A stretch of 64,000 nt of DNA from Candidatus Scybalocola faecavium (GTDB lineage Bacteria > Bacillota > Clostridia > Lachnospirales > Lachnospiraceae): positions 1 through 64,000 of the forward strand of contig DVFP01000015.1 of the NCBI GenBank assembly GCA_018713145.1, given 5' to 3'. The notes below the pieces were generated by a model that did no database searches, was not told where the DNA came from, and saw only the letters and a program-made list of their open reading frames with translations. A program made the position numbers and the translations under genes. Of the stretch, positions 1 through 8,825 are shown in pieces. Positions within the stretch are counted from its first letter, which is position 1; the number at the start of each line of letters is the position of its first letter.

Positions 1-1
1 T

Positions 2-53
2 AAAAAAAGAAAAGACCTCAAAACTACGGGATACCCCGTAATTTCAAGGTCTA
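2..53 (-). terminator. Rho-independent terminator of ppdK
   Basis: On the minus strand, a long imperfect hairpin (AGACCT...AGGTCT, with an ACGGG/CCCGT core) is followed by a T-rich run. It lies about 90 bases past the ppdK stop codon. A second, weaker inverted repeat (AATAACGTTT at 84-93 with AAACGTTATT at 111-120) lies between the two. Confidence 0.85.
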
Positions 54-139
54 TTTTCATTCTTTATTTGGCTATCTTTCAAGAATAACGTTTTTGCCCC
101 AAAACTGGATAAACGTTATTGTCCTCTGACAAACGGCTA

Positions 140-2773
140 TCAGGCTTTCTTCTGAGCGATCGCAGCCTGAGCAGCAGCCAGTCTTGCGATAGGCACACGG
201 AACGGTGAGCAGGATACATAATCCAGACCAATCTTGTTGCAGAACTCTACAGAGCTTGGGTCACCGCCATGCTCGCCGCAGATACCTACATGAAGGCTTG
301 GGTTCACCGGTTTACCTAAGTCGATTGCCATCTTCATCAGTTTGCCAACGCCAACCTGGTCAAGTTTAGCAAACGGATCGTTTTCAAAGATCTTAGCATC
401 ATAGTATGCATTTAAGAACTTACCAGCATCGTCACGGGAGAAACCGTATGTCATCTGAGTAAGGTCGTTTGTACCGAAGCAGAAGAAGTCAGCTTCTTTT
501 GCGATCTCATCAGCTGTAAGAGCAGCTCTTGGGATCTCGATCATTGTACCAACTTCATACTTAAGATCAACGCCTGCAGCAGCGATCTCAGCATCAGCTG
601 TTTCAACAACAAACTTCTTCACATATTTTAATTCCTTAACATCGCCTACTAATGGGATCATGATCTCAGGTTCAACGTTCCAATCCGGATGAGCCTTCTT
701 AACATTAATAGCAGCGCGGATAACAGCTTTTGTCTGCATCTTTGCGATTTCAGGATATGTTACAGCCAGACGGCATCCACGATGACCCATCATCGGGTTG
801 AACTCATGGAGAGAATCAATGATTGCTTTGATCTGCTCAACAGTCTTGCCCTGAGCGTCTGCCAGTTTCTTAATATCTTCTTCCTCTGTAGGAACGAACT
901 CATGAAGAGGCGGATCCAGGAAACGAATTGTAACTGGGTTGCCTTCAAGAGCTTCGTAAAGAGCTTCGAAGTCTCCCTGCTGATAAGGAAGGATCTTTTC
1001 AAGAGCAGCTTCTCTTTCTTCCTCTGTTTCAGCACAGATCATTTCACGGAAAGCATCAATTCTGCCTTCACCGAAGAACATATGCTCTGTACGGCAAAGA
1101 CCGATACCTTCAGCGCCAAGCTCACGAGCTTTCTTAGCATCTTCAGGAGTATCAGCATTTGTACGAACCTTCATGGTTCTGTATTTGTCAGCCCATGCCA
1201 TAATACGGCCGAACTCACCAGCGATTGTAGCATCTACTGTAGGAATAACGCCATCGTAAATGTTACCTGTTGTACCATCAATGGAGATATAATCTCCTTC
1301 ATGGAACTCTTTGCCGCCAAGTGTAAATTTCTTATTAGCTTCGTCCATAACAATATCGCCGCAGCCGGATACGCAGCACTCACCCATACCACGGGCAACA
1401 ACGGCCGCATGGCTTGTCATACCACCGCGAACTGTCAGGATACCTTCTGCGGACTTCATACCTGTAATGTCCTCAGGAGATGTCTCAAGACGAACAAGAA
1501 CAACCTTTTCGCCTCTTTCAGCCCATTCTACAGCGTCATCTGCTGTGAATACGATCTTACCGCAAGCAGCACCAGGAGAAGCACCAAGGCCCTTGCCCAT
1601 AGGAGTAGCGGCTTTTAAAGCGGCTGCATCAAACTGAGGATGAAGCAGTGTATCAAGGTTACGAGGATCGATCATAGCAACTGCTTCTTCTTCGGTTCTC
1701 ATACCTTCATCAACAAGATCGCAGGCGATCTTAAGAGCAGCCTGAGCTGTTCTCTTACCATTACGTGTCTGAAGCATGTACAGCTTCTTATTCTCAACGG
1801 TAAATTCCATATCCTGCATATCTCTGTAATGATTTTCCAGAGTTTTGCAAACTTCAACAAACTGTGCGTAAGCTTCAGGGAACTCTTCTTCCATCTTTGC
1901 AATAGGCATAGGAGTACGAACACCGGCAACAACGTCCTCGCCCTGAGCATTAACAAGGAATTCACCCATGAGCTTCTTCTCACCAGTAGCCGGGTCACGA
2001 GTAAATGCAACACCAGTACCGCAGTCATCACCCATGTTACCAAATGCCATGCTCTGTACGTTTACAGCAGTACCCCAGGAATATGGAATATCGTTGTCAC
2101 GACGGTATACATTAGCACGTGGGTTATCCCAGGAACGGAATACAGCTTTAATAGCGCCCATAAGCTGTTCCTTAGGATCATCAGGGAAGTCAGAACCGAT
2201 CTTCTCTTTATATTCAGCTTTGAACTCAGCAGCAAGTTCTTTTAAATCATCCGCAGTCAGTTCAACGTCATATGTTACGCCTTTTTTAGCTTTCATTTCG
2301 TCGATAAGCTCTTCAAAATATTTCTTACCAACTTCCATAACTACATCAGAATACATCTGAATGAATCTTCTGTAGCAGTCCCAAGCCCAACGAGGATTGC
2401 CGGACTTTTCAGCAATAACATTAACAACGGTTTCATTTAAACCAAGGTTCAGGATTGTATCCATCATACCAGGCATGGAAGCTCTTGCACCGGAACGAAC
2501 GGAAACAAGGAGAGGATTCTCTGTGTCACCAAATTTCTTTCCTGTGATTTCTTCCATCTTACCGATGTATTCATTGATCTGAGCACGGATTTCATCGTTG
2601 ATTTCACGACCGTCCTCATAATACTGTGTACAAGCCTCTGTTGTAATTGTAAATCCCTGTGGTACAGGAAGTCCAAGGCCTGTCATTTCAGCAAGGTTTG
2701 CACCTTTGCCGCCAAGGAGTTCACGCATGGATGCGTTACCTTCGCTAAACAAATAAACCCATTTCTTAGCCAT
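140..2773 (-). CDS. ppdK: Pyruvate, phosphate dikinase
   Basis: Reversibly converts pyruvate, ATP and phosphate to PEP, AMP and PPi in the cytoplasm. In anaerobic clostridia it often works in the glycolytic direction with pyrophosphate. The 877-residue product matches the usual length of about 875. The N-terminal nucleotide-binding domain begins KKWVYLFSEG and contains the GGKGANLAEM and SVRSGARASMPGM loops. The central swivelling domain carries the phospho-histidine motif GGMTSHAAVVARG near residue 455. The C-terminal TIM barrel ends with the CGEHGGDP loop that holds the catalytic cysteine. I chose the ATG at 2773 because a TAGGAGG ribosome site precedes it and family homology starts there. 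The frame stays open upstream only because it crosses GC-rich repeats. The gene has its own promoter and an unusually long, repeat-containing leader. Confidence 0.97.
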   Translation of the reverse strand: MAKKWVYLFSEGNASMRELLGGKGANLAEMTGLGLPVPQGFTITTEACTQYYEDGREINDEIRAQINEYIGKMEEITGKKFGDTENPLLVSVRSGARASMPGMMDTILNLGLNETVVNVIAEKSGNPRWAWDCYRRFIQMYSDVVMEVGKKYFEELIDEMKAKKGVTYDVELTADDLKELAAEFKAEYKEKIGSDFPDDPKEQLMGAIKAVFRSWDNPRANVYRRDNDIPYSWGTAVNVQSMAFGNMGDDCGTGVAFTRDPATGEKKLMGEFLVNAQGEDVVAGVRTPMPIAKMEEEFPEAYAQFVEVCKTLENHYRDMQDMEFTVENKKLYMLQTRNGKRTAQAALKIACDLVDEGMRTEEEAVAMIDPRNLDTLLHPQFDAAALKAATPMGKGLGASPGAACGKIVFTADDAVEWAERGEKVVLVRLETSPEDITGMKSAEGILTVRGGMTSHAAVVARGMGECCVSGCGDIVMDEANKKFTLGGKEFHEGDYISIDGTTGNIYDGVIPTVDATIAGEFGRIMAWADKYRTMKVRTNADTPEDAKKARELGAEGIGLCRTEHMFFGEGRIDAFREMICAETEEEREAALEKILPYQQGDFEALYEALEGNPVTIRFLDPPLHEFVPTEEEDIKKLADAQGKTVEQIKAIIDSLHEFNPMMGHRGCRLAVTYPEIAKMQTKAVIRAAINVKKAHPDWNVEPEIMIPLVGDVKELKYVKKFVVETADAEIAAAGVDLKYEVGTMIEIPRAALTADEIAKEADFFCFGTNDLTQMTYGFSRDDAGKFLNAYYDAKIFENDPFAKLDQVGVGKLMKMAIDLGKPVNPSLHVGICGEHGGDPSSVEFCNKIGLDYVSCSPFRVPIARLAAAQAAIAQKKA

Positions 2774-2897
2774 TTGTTTTATTCCTCCTAAAATGTATTT
2801 TGTTTGTTTATATATAGTCATATTTTGATCCCGTCCGTCATAATACAGACAGATATGACCATATAAAATACCAAAAATAATATGCAGGCAGCAAGCC

Positions 2898-3076
2898 TTT
2901 CCCGGCCCAGCCGCGTCTGCACGCAGCCGGCCTGCGCCTGGCAAGTCCTGCCTTTTTTCGCCAGGCCTTACCTCACGGTCTCTTCGTGACCGTTCGGTCA
3001 CGGGCTTCGCCCGATAGGACTTTCCCGGCTCAGCCGCGTCTGCACGCAGCCGACCTGCGCCCGGCAAGTCCTGCCT
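2898..3076. repeat. Two 56-bp direct repeats in the ppdK leader
   Basis: Near-identical 56-bp copies lie at 2898-2953 and 3021-3076 (three mismatches seen), each beginning TTTCCCGG and ending CTGCCT. They are much more GC-rich than their surroundings. The spacer between them holds two hairpins: CGTGACCG-TT-CGGTCACG at 2985-3002 and CGGGC-TTC-GCCCG at 3001-3013. The whole array lies between the predicted ppdK start point and its ribosome site, so it should be transcribed as leader RNA. Confidence 0.85.
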
Positions 3077-3095
3077 GGCTCATTGCTTCGTGAAC

Positions 3096-3124
3096 ATTAT
3101 AACACAGTTGTGGGGGGTTTTCAA
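3096..3124 (-). promoter_or_regulatory. ppdK sigma-A promoter
   Basis: Minus-strand -35 TTGAAA (3119-3124), 17-bp spacer, -10 TATAAT (3096-3101). Transcription would begin near 3089, giving a leader of about 315 nucleotides. Confidence 0.75.
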
Positions 3125-3392
3125 ATTTTTTTTTTGTACATTTTGTAGATATTTGATAATATCTCTTGTTAAAAAAGTATATTTTCTCATGAATCACTCA
3201 AAAAAGCTGTAATTTTGCTTTGATTTCAAAAAAAATTTCAGAGGTTTGGAAAAAAAGGGCAAAAATCTGATCTATGGTTCTTCCTTAAGTTTGGGTATTG
3301 GGTTTGAAGTGTGTCAAACCAATATATTCGGTCATAAATGGCATTTTCTCATATATGGGGGTAGTCAAGGGCTGACCCTTCTTTTTTAAAGC
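3125..3392. other. AT-rich intergenic stretch with no gene seen
   Basis: Homopolymer-rich sequence between the ppdK promoter and the end of the MATE gene. I found no reading frame with a ribosome site and no clear RNA. Confidence 0.6.
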
Positions 3393-4763
3393 TCACACTC
3401 GCGGCAAAGGATGCATCTTCCAAAGGACCCTGCGCACCCGAAGCAAAAAACAAATGACACGGAATACCCAGTCAATAACCATGGCGATCCACACGCCAAT
3501 GGCCCCATAACCAAAGATGACCCCGATCACATAGCTGAACCCAAGGCGGAAAACACACATGGAAAAAATAGAAATTGCCATAGGGAATCGTACATCATTG
3601 GCTGCCCGGAGGGCATTTGGCATGGTAAAGGATAATGGCCATAAAAATATGGCTGAAATATTGTGGATACATATCAGGATCAGCGCCAGGGTATAGGTTT
3701 CCTCTGACATATTATAAGCCGATAGGATCACCGGCAGGATCAGGAACAAAACAAGGTTCAGCGCCCACATCATAATATATGTATATTTCATAAGCTTTTT
3801 CAGATAATAGCGCACCTGAACAAAATCTCCTGACCCAACGCACTGTCCGATGACCGTTACCAGAGCCAGCCCCATAGCCTGGCCGGGCATAATACAAAAT
3901 GCGGCCAGGTTATTTCCCACCGCATTGGCAGTGATCTGGACCGTGCCAAAGCCTGAGATCATGCTCACCAAAAGCACCCTTCCCAGCTGGAAAAAGCTGT
4001 TCTCCAAACTGTTTGGGATACCAATAGATAAGATCCTAAGGATCAGACGCCGATCCAACTTAAAATGCAGCAGTTTTTCCACATAAACTTCCAGCGTCTT
4101 TTTATGAAGAAGCGCAATAACGATCACTGCTGCCATAGCCCGGGATATAGTTGAGGAGGCGGCCACACCGTCCGCTCCCCGATGAAAAACGTAAACAAAA
4201 ACTGCATTTCCTATAATATTCACTACATTCATTAAAGCTGATATATACATGGAAATCCGGGAATTGCCCTGCGCTCTGAAAAGTGCCGCCCCTGCATTAT
4301 AAACAGCAATAAAAGGATAGGAAAAGGCAGAAATCAGAAAATAAATCAAAGCACTATCCATAACCGCCTTTTCAGTGCTGCCAAAAAGAAGATGGAGCAG
4401 CGGGCTCCGCCACAAACATACGGCGGCCATCATTACAATACCAATCGCTGCAGTAATATAGACAAGCTGGCAGGCTGCCTGACGGGCCCTTTCTTTTTGC
4501 CGGGCACCTAAAAGCTGGGCCACCACCACTGCCCCGCCGGTGCCGAGAGCAGCAAAAATATTAATGATCAGCACATTGATCAAATCCACCAAAGCGACTC
4601 CCGAAACCGCCGTTTCCCCGGCTGCCGAAACCATCATAATATCTGCCATACCTACCATGACTGATAGAAACTGCTCTATGATCAAAGGGACGATCAGCTT
4701 TTTCAGATCAGCATTAGTAAACAACAGATTTTTAGGGGTATTTTTCTCTCTTAATTTTATCAT
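3393..4763 (-). CDS. MATE family efflux transporter
   Basis: Predicted cation-coupled multidrug or metabolite exporter of the inner membrane. The 456 residues form about twelve hydrophobic helices in two similar halves, as in MatE proteins. The first helix region contains the typical FLSVMVGMADIMMVS stretch and the first half a GTGGAVVVAQ segment. The ATG at 4763 is preferred because AAGGGAG lies six bases upstream; an ATG at 4769 and an open frame to 4814 are less well placed. The product is a more distant relative of the two MATE proteins at 50610 and 60842, which resemble each other closely. Substrate is unknown. It lies downstream of glyS beyond a terminator-like hairpin, so it may be transcribed separately. 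Confidence 0.9.
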   Translation of the reverse strand: MIKLREKNTPKNLLFTNADLKKLIVPLIIEQFLSVMVGMADIMMVSAAGETAVSGVALVDLINVLIINIFAALGTGGAVVVAQLLGARQKERARQAACQLVYITAAIGIVMMAAVCLWRSPLLHLLFGSTEKAVMDSALIYFLISAFSYPFIAVYNAGAALFRAQGNSRISMYISALMNVVNIIGNAVFVYVFHRGADGVAASSTISRAMAAVIVIALLHKKTLEVYVEKLLHFKLDRRLILRILSIGIPNSLENSFFQLGRVLLVSMISGFGTVQITANAVGNNLAAFCIMPGQAMGLALVTVIGQCVGSGDFVQVRYYLKKLMKYTYIMMWALNLVLFLILPVILSAYNMSEETYTLALILICIHNISAIFLWPLSFTMPNALRAANDVRFPMAISIFSMCVFRLGFSYVIGVIFGYGAIGVWIAMVIDWVFRVICFLLRVRRVLWKMHPLPRV

Positions 4764-4856
4764 AATCATCTCCCTTACCCGTTCAGCCGGATCAAACGGC
4801 TGAATCACTGTCATCGTCTGTTTTTAAAAGTCCGAAAAATTTTGCCGGACAAACGT

Positions 4857-4887
4857 AAGGAACGTGGCTAAAACGGCCACGTTCCTT
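4857..4887 (-). terminator. Terminator-like hairpin after glyS
   Basis: AAGGAACGTGGC pairs with GCCACGTTCCTT across a short loop. There is no immediate T-run, but a second small palindrome (TCCG...CGGA, 4831-4850) followed by TTTT lies just downstream. Confidence 0.55.
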
Positions 4888-4966
4888 AAAGTCCCATGAT
4901 AAAAAGATAATGCTGCCCCTAAAGCAGACCCTCAAAATTTTTCTATAAATCAGGCAGAGACACCGA

Positions 4967-6355
4967 TCAAAATGCCAAACGTTCTTCCAGATAGCTTTCC
5001 AGCTCATCGATTTTAATACGCACCTGCTCCATCGTATCCCGGTCACGTACAGTAACACAGCCGTCATTTTCAGAATCAAAGTCGTAAGTTACACAGAAAG
5101 GTGTGCCGATCTCATCCTGACGGCGGTATCTCTTACCGATATTTCCACGGTCATCATACTCACAGTTAAACTTTTTAGAAAGCTCCATATAAATCTTTTC
5201 AGCAGGCTCGGCAAGCTTTTTGGATAATGGAAGGATTCCTACCTTTACAGGAGCCAGTGCCGGATGGAAGTGAAGTACGGTTCTTACATCCCCTTCGCCA
5301 ATCTCCTCTTCATCATAGGCACCGCATAAAAATGCCAAAACCACACGGTCAGCGCCTAAAGATGGCTCAATCACATAAGGAACATATTTTTCCTTTTTGG
5401 CATCATCAAAATAAGACATATCCTCACCGGATACCTTCTGATGCTGAGTCAGGTCATAGTCTGTACGGTCAGCAATACCCCACAGCTCGCCCCAACCAAA
5501 TGGGAAAAGGTATTCAATATCGCTGGTAGCCTTGGAATAGAAAGAGAGTTCTTCCTTTTCATGATCCCGGACACGCATCTCCTCATCTTTCATGCCAAGG
5601 GATTTTAACCAGTCAATACAGAACTGTCTCCAGTAAGAAAACCATTCCAGGTCTGTATTCGGTTCACAGAAAAATTCCAGTTCCATCTGCTCAAACTCAC
5701 GGGTACGGAAAGTAAAGTTACCGGGAGTAATCTCATTTCTGAAAGACTTTCCGATCTGGCCAATACCAAATGGGATCTTCTTTCTGGATGTTCTCTGAAC
5801 ATTTTTAAAATTGACAAAAATACCCTGGGCAGTTTCAGGACGGAGGTATACGGTATTTTTAGCATCCTCGGTAACGCCCTGGAAAGTTTTAAACATCAGG
5901 TTAAACTGACGAATATCTGTAAAATTATGCCTGCCGCAGGAAGGACAGGGAATGTTGTTTTCTTCGATAAACTTCATCATTTCCTCGTTGGACCAGCCAT
6001 CTACAGAGCCCTCATGGGCAATGCCTTTTTCTTCCATATAGTCTTCAATAAGCTTGTCTGCCCGGAAACGCTCATGACATTCTTTACAGTCCATCAAAGG
6101 ATCTGAAAAACTGCCCAGATGACCGGAAGCTACCCAAGTCTGAGGATTCATTAAAATCGCGCAGTCTACGCCTACATTGTAGGGGTTTTCCTGGATGAAC
6201 TTTTTCCACCAGGCGCGCTTTACATTATTTTTCAGCTCTACGCCGAGATTACCGTAATCCCATGTATTTGCCAGGCCTCCGTAAATCTCGGAACCCGGGT
6301 AAACAAACCCTCTGGCTTTAGCCAGAGCAACAATCTTATCCATTGTCTTTTCCAT
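4967..6355 (-). CDS. glyS: Glycyl-tRNA synthetase, alpha2 single-chain type
   Basis: Charges tRNA-Gly with glycine in the cytoplasm. The 462-residue product is the single-polypeptide class II form typical of Firmicutes, not the two-subunit GlyQ/GlyS form. The start of the protein has [11 protein letters not shown]. Zinc-type cysteine pairs follow (CKECHERF and CPSCGRHNF). Class II motif 2 is seen in [16 protein letters not shown] and motif 3 in the [11 protein letters not shown] segment. A C-terminal anticodon-binding domain begins around [12 protein letters not shown] 6355 is chosen for homology and a GAGG site; the frame extends to 6460, where it would overlap the stop of the lipoprotein gene upstream. 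It sits in the era-recO-lipoprotein-glyS series. Confidence 0.97.
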   Translation of the reverse strand: MEKTMDKIVALAKARGFVYPGSEIYGGLANTWDYGNLGVELKNNVKRAWWKKFIQENPYNVGVDCAILMNPQTWVASGHLGSFSDPLMDCKECHERFRADKLIEDYMEEKGIAHEGSVDGWSNEEMMKFIEENNIPCPSCGRHNFTDIRQFNLMFKTFQGVTEDAKNTVYLRPETAQGIFVNFKNVQRTSRKKIPFGIGQIGKSFRNEITPGNFTFRTREFEQMELEFFCEPNTDLEWFSYWRQFCIDWLKSLGMKDEEMRVRDHEKEELSFYSKATSDIEYLFPFGWGELWGIADRTDYDLTQHQKVSGEDMSYFDDAKKEKYVPYVIEPSLGADRVVLAFLCGAYDEEEIGEGDVRTVLHFHPALAPVKVGILPLSKKLAEPAEKIYMELSKKFNCEYDDRGNIGKRYRRQDEIGTPFCVTYDFDSENDGCVTVRDRDTMEQVRIKIDELESYLEERLAF

Positions 6356-6456
6356 GATCTTATCTACCTCACAATTTATTTTTATGTACCCGGACAACCA
6401 CAGGCAGCCGTTTGCCTCTCCAAACAACTGCACCATATGCCTGCGCCGGGAAATTT

Positions 6457-7062
6457 TCATGAATAAATGATAACCGCCAAGGTACCGTCACAATCAGCCA
6501 CAGACCGGTCCGTTACCGTTACATTTTCAGACACATAGGCGATTTTTCCTGGAACTGCCACGAGAACGTCAGAAGAAACCATAATTGCTTTATAATTGTC
6601 AAGATTTTCAATAGACGCCGCCGTTCCCACCGGTTCTCCCTGAGAATCCGTACAGCTTAATGCCAAAGCCTCCTGCGGAAGCTTTGCTGCATCTACGGAT
6701 ATGAGCTGTCCGTAATTAAATTCCGTAAATATCTCAGGACTTTCATAAGAAAGAATCACCCGGGCTGTGCCATCTGAAATCTCCACCTTATCGACGGTAA
6801 TGGCACTTTCGTCTTTCTTTTCTGAAGCTGGAGGATGATCTTTGTTAAATGCATCCACCTCTTCCTGCACATATGCAGTAAGATCCTCCAGGGAATAATA
6901 GTCTGCGTCAAATGGCTCCACGCTTAGCTCTGTAACACTTCCATCCCTATTGACAGACAGAGCATTTTGCGAAAAATCGGATAAATCTGCCGTACCGTTG
7001 CACCCTGACATTAAAAACAGAGATGCCCCGCATACAAAAATCCCTTTCTTTAATCTGATCAT
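6457..7062 (-). CDS. Predicted lipoprotein of unknown function
   Basis: A 201-residue protein with a positively charged start (MIRLKKG), a hydrophobic stretch and the lipobox LMSGC at residues 17-21, so it is probably lipidated and exported. The mature part is acidic and has no motif I recognise. An AAGGAGG ribosome site precedes the ATG. It lies between recO and glyS in the same direction with short gaps, which suggests cotranscription but says little about its job. Confidence 0.8.
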   Translation of the reverse strand: MIRLKKGIFVCGASLFLMSGCNGTADLSDFSQNALSVNRDGSVTELSVEPFDADYYSLEDLTAYVQEEVDAFNKDHPPASEKKDESAITVDKVEISDGTARVILSYESPEIFTEFNYGQLISVDAAKLPQEALALSCTDSQGEPVGTAASIENLDNYKAIMVSSDVLVAVPGKIAYVSENVTVTDRSVADCDGTLAVIIYS

Positions 7063-7143
7063 ATACAGGCCTCCTTGCAGGCTTTTATTATTGTAGCGTT
7101 TCTCCCTTTAATTTTCAACCTATTTCTTAGAATTTATTCCAGC

Positions 7144-7884
7144 TTATAAAAGTTCCAGCATATCCAGGGATTTAAATTTTCGGTCAATATGCAGGCGTAT
7201 GAAATGCTCCATTACATTTTCCAGGTCTTGGAGCACCTCCGGGCTGACAGTAAAGGAATACAGTTTTTCAACCGGAGAAGAAATAATATACTGCATCGTA
7301 TATAGGGTAGATGGATGGAGCTTTTTAAGGCCATGTTCCTTCCCCTGGCATTTTTCGCAGACCACGCCGCTGCGCAGAAAGCTAAACCGGGTAAGATTTT
7401 CCCCGCTGCCGCACAGACAGCAGGAAAAACATTGGGGATACTCTCCCTCAAAAACAAACACTTTTAATTCATAGATCCGGCGTACAAGCCTAAAATCAAT
7501 GATCTTCCGGCACAGGACCCGCAATGTCTGATATAAAAGCTTTAAAAGCTGTGTCCCATCAATGTTTTCCCTGGCAAAATAGCTGGCAAATTCCAGAAAA
7601 TAAAAGCCATAGCAGGCAGCCTCCAGGTCTTCCCGCAATTCCATAAAATAGTTGGACACCTCTGCCCCCACAAGGGTGTAGGCATCCCGCCCCGGGATCA
7701 AAAAGAAATCTCCGAAAACAAAAGGCTCTGTAGCGGCCAGCATAGGACTTTTCGGCCGCCGGGACCCTCGGGAAAAGGCAGTGATCTTTCCCCGTTCAGT
7801 CGTTAAAAGCACAAGACGCTTATCATATTCTCCCACAGGCATGGCCGAGATCACCATGCCTGTAAGCTTTAACTGTTCTGTCAT
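7144..7884 (-). CDS. recO: DNA repair protein RecO
   Basis: RecO anneals SSB-coated single strands and helps RecR load RecA in the RecFOR recombination pathway. The 246 residues begin with the typical OB-fold (TGMVISAMPVGEYDKRLVLL, then GKITAFSRGSRRPKS). A helical part follows, with a zinc knuckle formed by CFSCCLCG and CEKC near residues 150-180. The start codon lies three bases after the era stop, so the pair is probably translationally coupled. The order era-recO is conserved in many Firmicutes. Confidence 0.95.
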   Translation of the reverse strand: MTEQLKLTGMVISAMPVGEYDKRLVLLTTERGKITAFSRGSRRPKSPMLAATEPFVFGDFFLIPGRDAYTLVGAEVSNYFMELREDLEAACYGFYFLEFASYFARENIDGTQLLKLLYQTLRVLCRKIIDFRLVRRIYELKVFVFEGEYPQCFSCCLCGSGENLTRFSFLRSGVVCEKCQGKEHGLKKLHPSTLYTMQYIISSPVEKLYSFTVSPEVLQDLENVMEHFIRLHIDRKFKSLDMLELL

Positions 7885-7887
7885 GGA

Positions 7888-8796
7888 TCAATACTCTTTC
7901 TTATCGTATCCAAAATTCCTGATGAGATAATCACTGTCCCGCCAATCTTTTTTTACCTTAACCCAAAGCTGAAGATTCACATGACTGTCCAAAAGGTTTT
8001 CAATCTCCTGACGGGCCTGGCTGCCGATCTTTTTCAGCATACTGCCGTTTTTCCCGATAATGATCCCTTTGTGGGAATCCCGTTCGCAAATAATTGTGGC
8101 ATCAATATCCATCATAGGCTTTGGGCCTTTCCGTTCTTTCATCCGCTCAATAACTACAGCAATGCCATGGGGGATTTCTTCATTTAAAAGGCGAAGGGCT
8201 TTTTCCCGGATCAGTTCTGCTACGATCTGACGTTCCGGCTGATCGGTAATCGTATCTGCATCAAAAAACTGAGGTCCCTCCGGTAAATATTTCATGATCA
8301 CCCTAATGATCTCATCTGTATTTTCTCCTTTTAAGGCTGAACAGGGAACGATTTCCGCAAAATCGCACACATCCTTATAAGCGTCAATAAATGTAAGGAT
8401 CTCCTCTTTTTTCACTGTATCAATCTTGTTGATCACAAGGATTACCGGTGTCTTTACCCGGGACAGCTGCTGGGCAATATGTCTTTCTCCCGCACCGATA
8501 AATGTCGTTGGCTCTACCAGCCACAAGATCACATCCACCTCAGATAAGGTACGCTCCGCAACAGTAACCATATACTCTCCCAGCTTGTTTTTAGCCTTAT
8601 GGATGCCCGGAGTATCCACAAAGACGATCTGTCCCTCATCACTGGTATAGACCGTCTGGATACGATTTCTGGTAGTTTGAGGCTTGCTGGACGTAATGGC
8701 GATCTTCTGTCCGATCAGACGGTTCATGAGAGTGGATTTTCCCACATTTGGCCGTCCGATCAGTGTGACAAAGCCGGACTTAAATTTTTTTTCCAT
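7888..8796 (-). CDS. era: GTPase Era
   Basis: Essential GTPase that binds the 3' end of 16S rRNA and helps mature the 30S subunit. The 302 residues show the G1 motif GRPNVGKS near residue 14, G3 DTPG, and G4 NKID. A C-terminal KH domain follows, with the GKNGSMLKKIG loop. An AAGGAGG site lies just before the ATG. recO follows at once on the same strand. Confidence 0.97.
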   Translation of the reverse strand: MEKKFKSGFVTLIGRPNVGKSTLMNRLIGQKIAITSSKPQTTRNRIQTVYTSDEGQIVFVDTPGIHKAKNKLGEYMVTVAERTLSEVDVILWLVEPTTFIGAGERHIAQQLSRVKTPVILVINKIDTVKKEEILTFIDAYKDVCDFAEIVPCSALKGENTDEIIRVIMKYLPEGPQFFDADTITDQPERQIVAELIREKALRLLNEEIPHGIAVVIERMKERKGPKPMMDIDATIICERDSHKGIIIGKNGSMLKKIGSQARQEIENLLDSHVNLQLWVKVKKDWRDSDYLIRNFGYDKKEY

Positions 8797-8825
8797 AAAC
8801 TCCTCCTTCTAATGCAGCCCGCACC

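Noticed and set aside
689..1618. A 309-codon plus-strand frame opposite ppdK, and several other long antisense frames there
   Set aside because: They are antisense shadows of a well-supported gene, lack ribosome sites and have no protein-family motifs.
2774..3067. N-terminal extension of the ppdK frame through the GC-rich repeats
   Set aside because: The translation is Arg/Ala/Gly repeat sequence, homology starts at ATG 2773 with its own ribosome site, and a promoter lies just upstream at 3096-3124.
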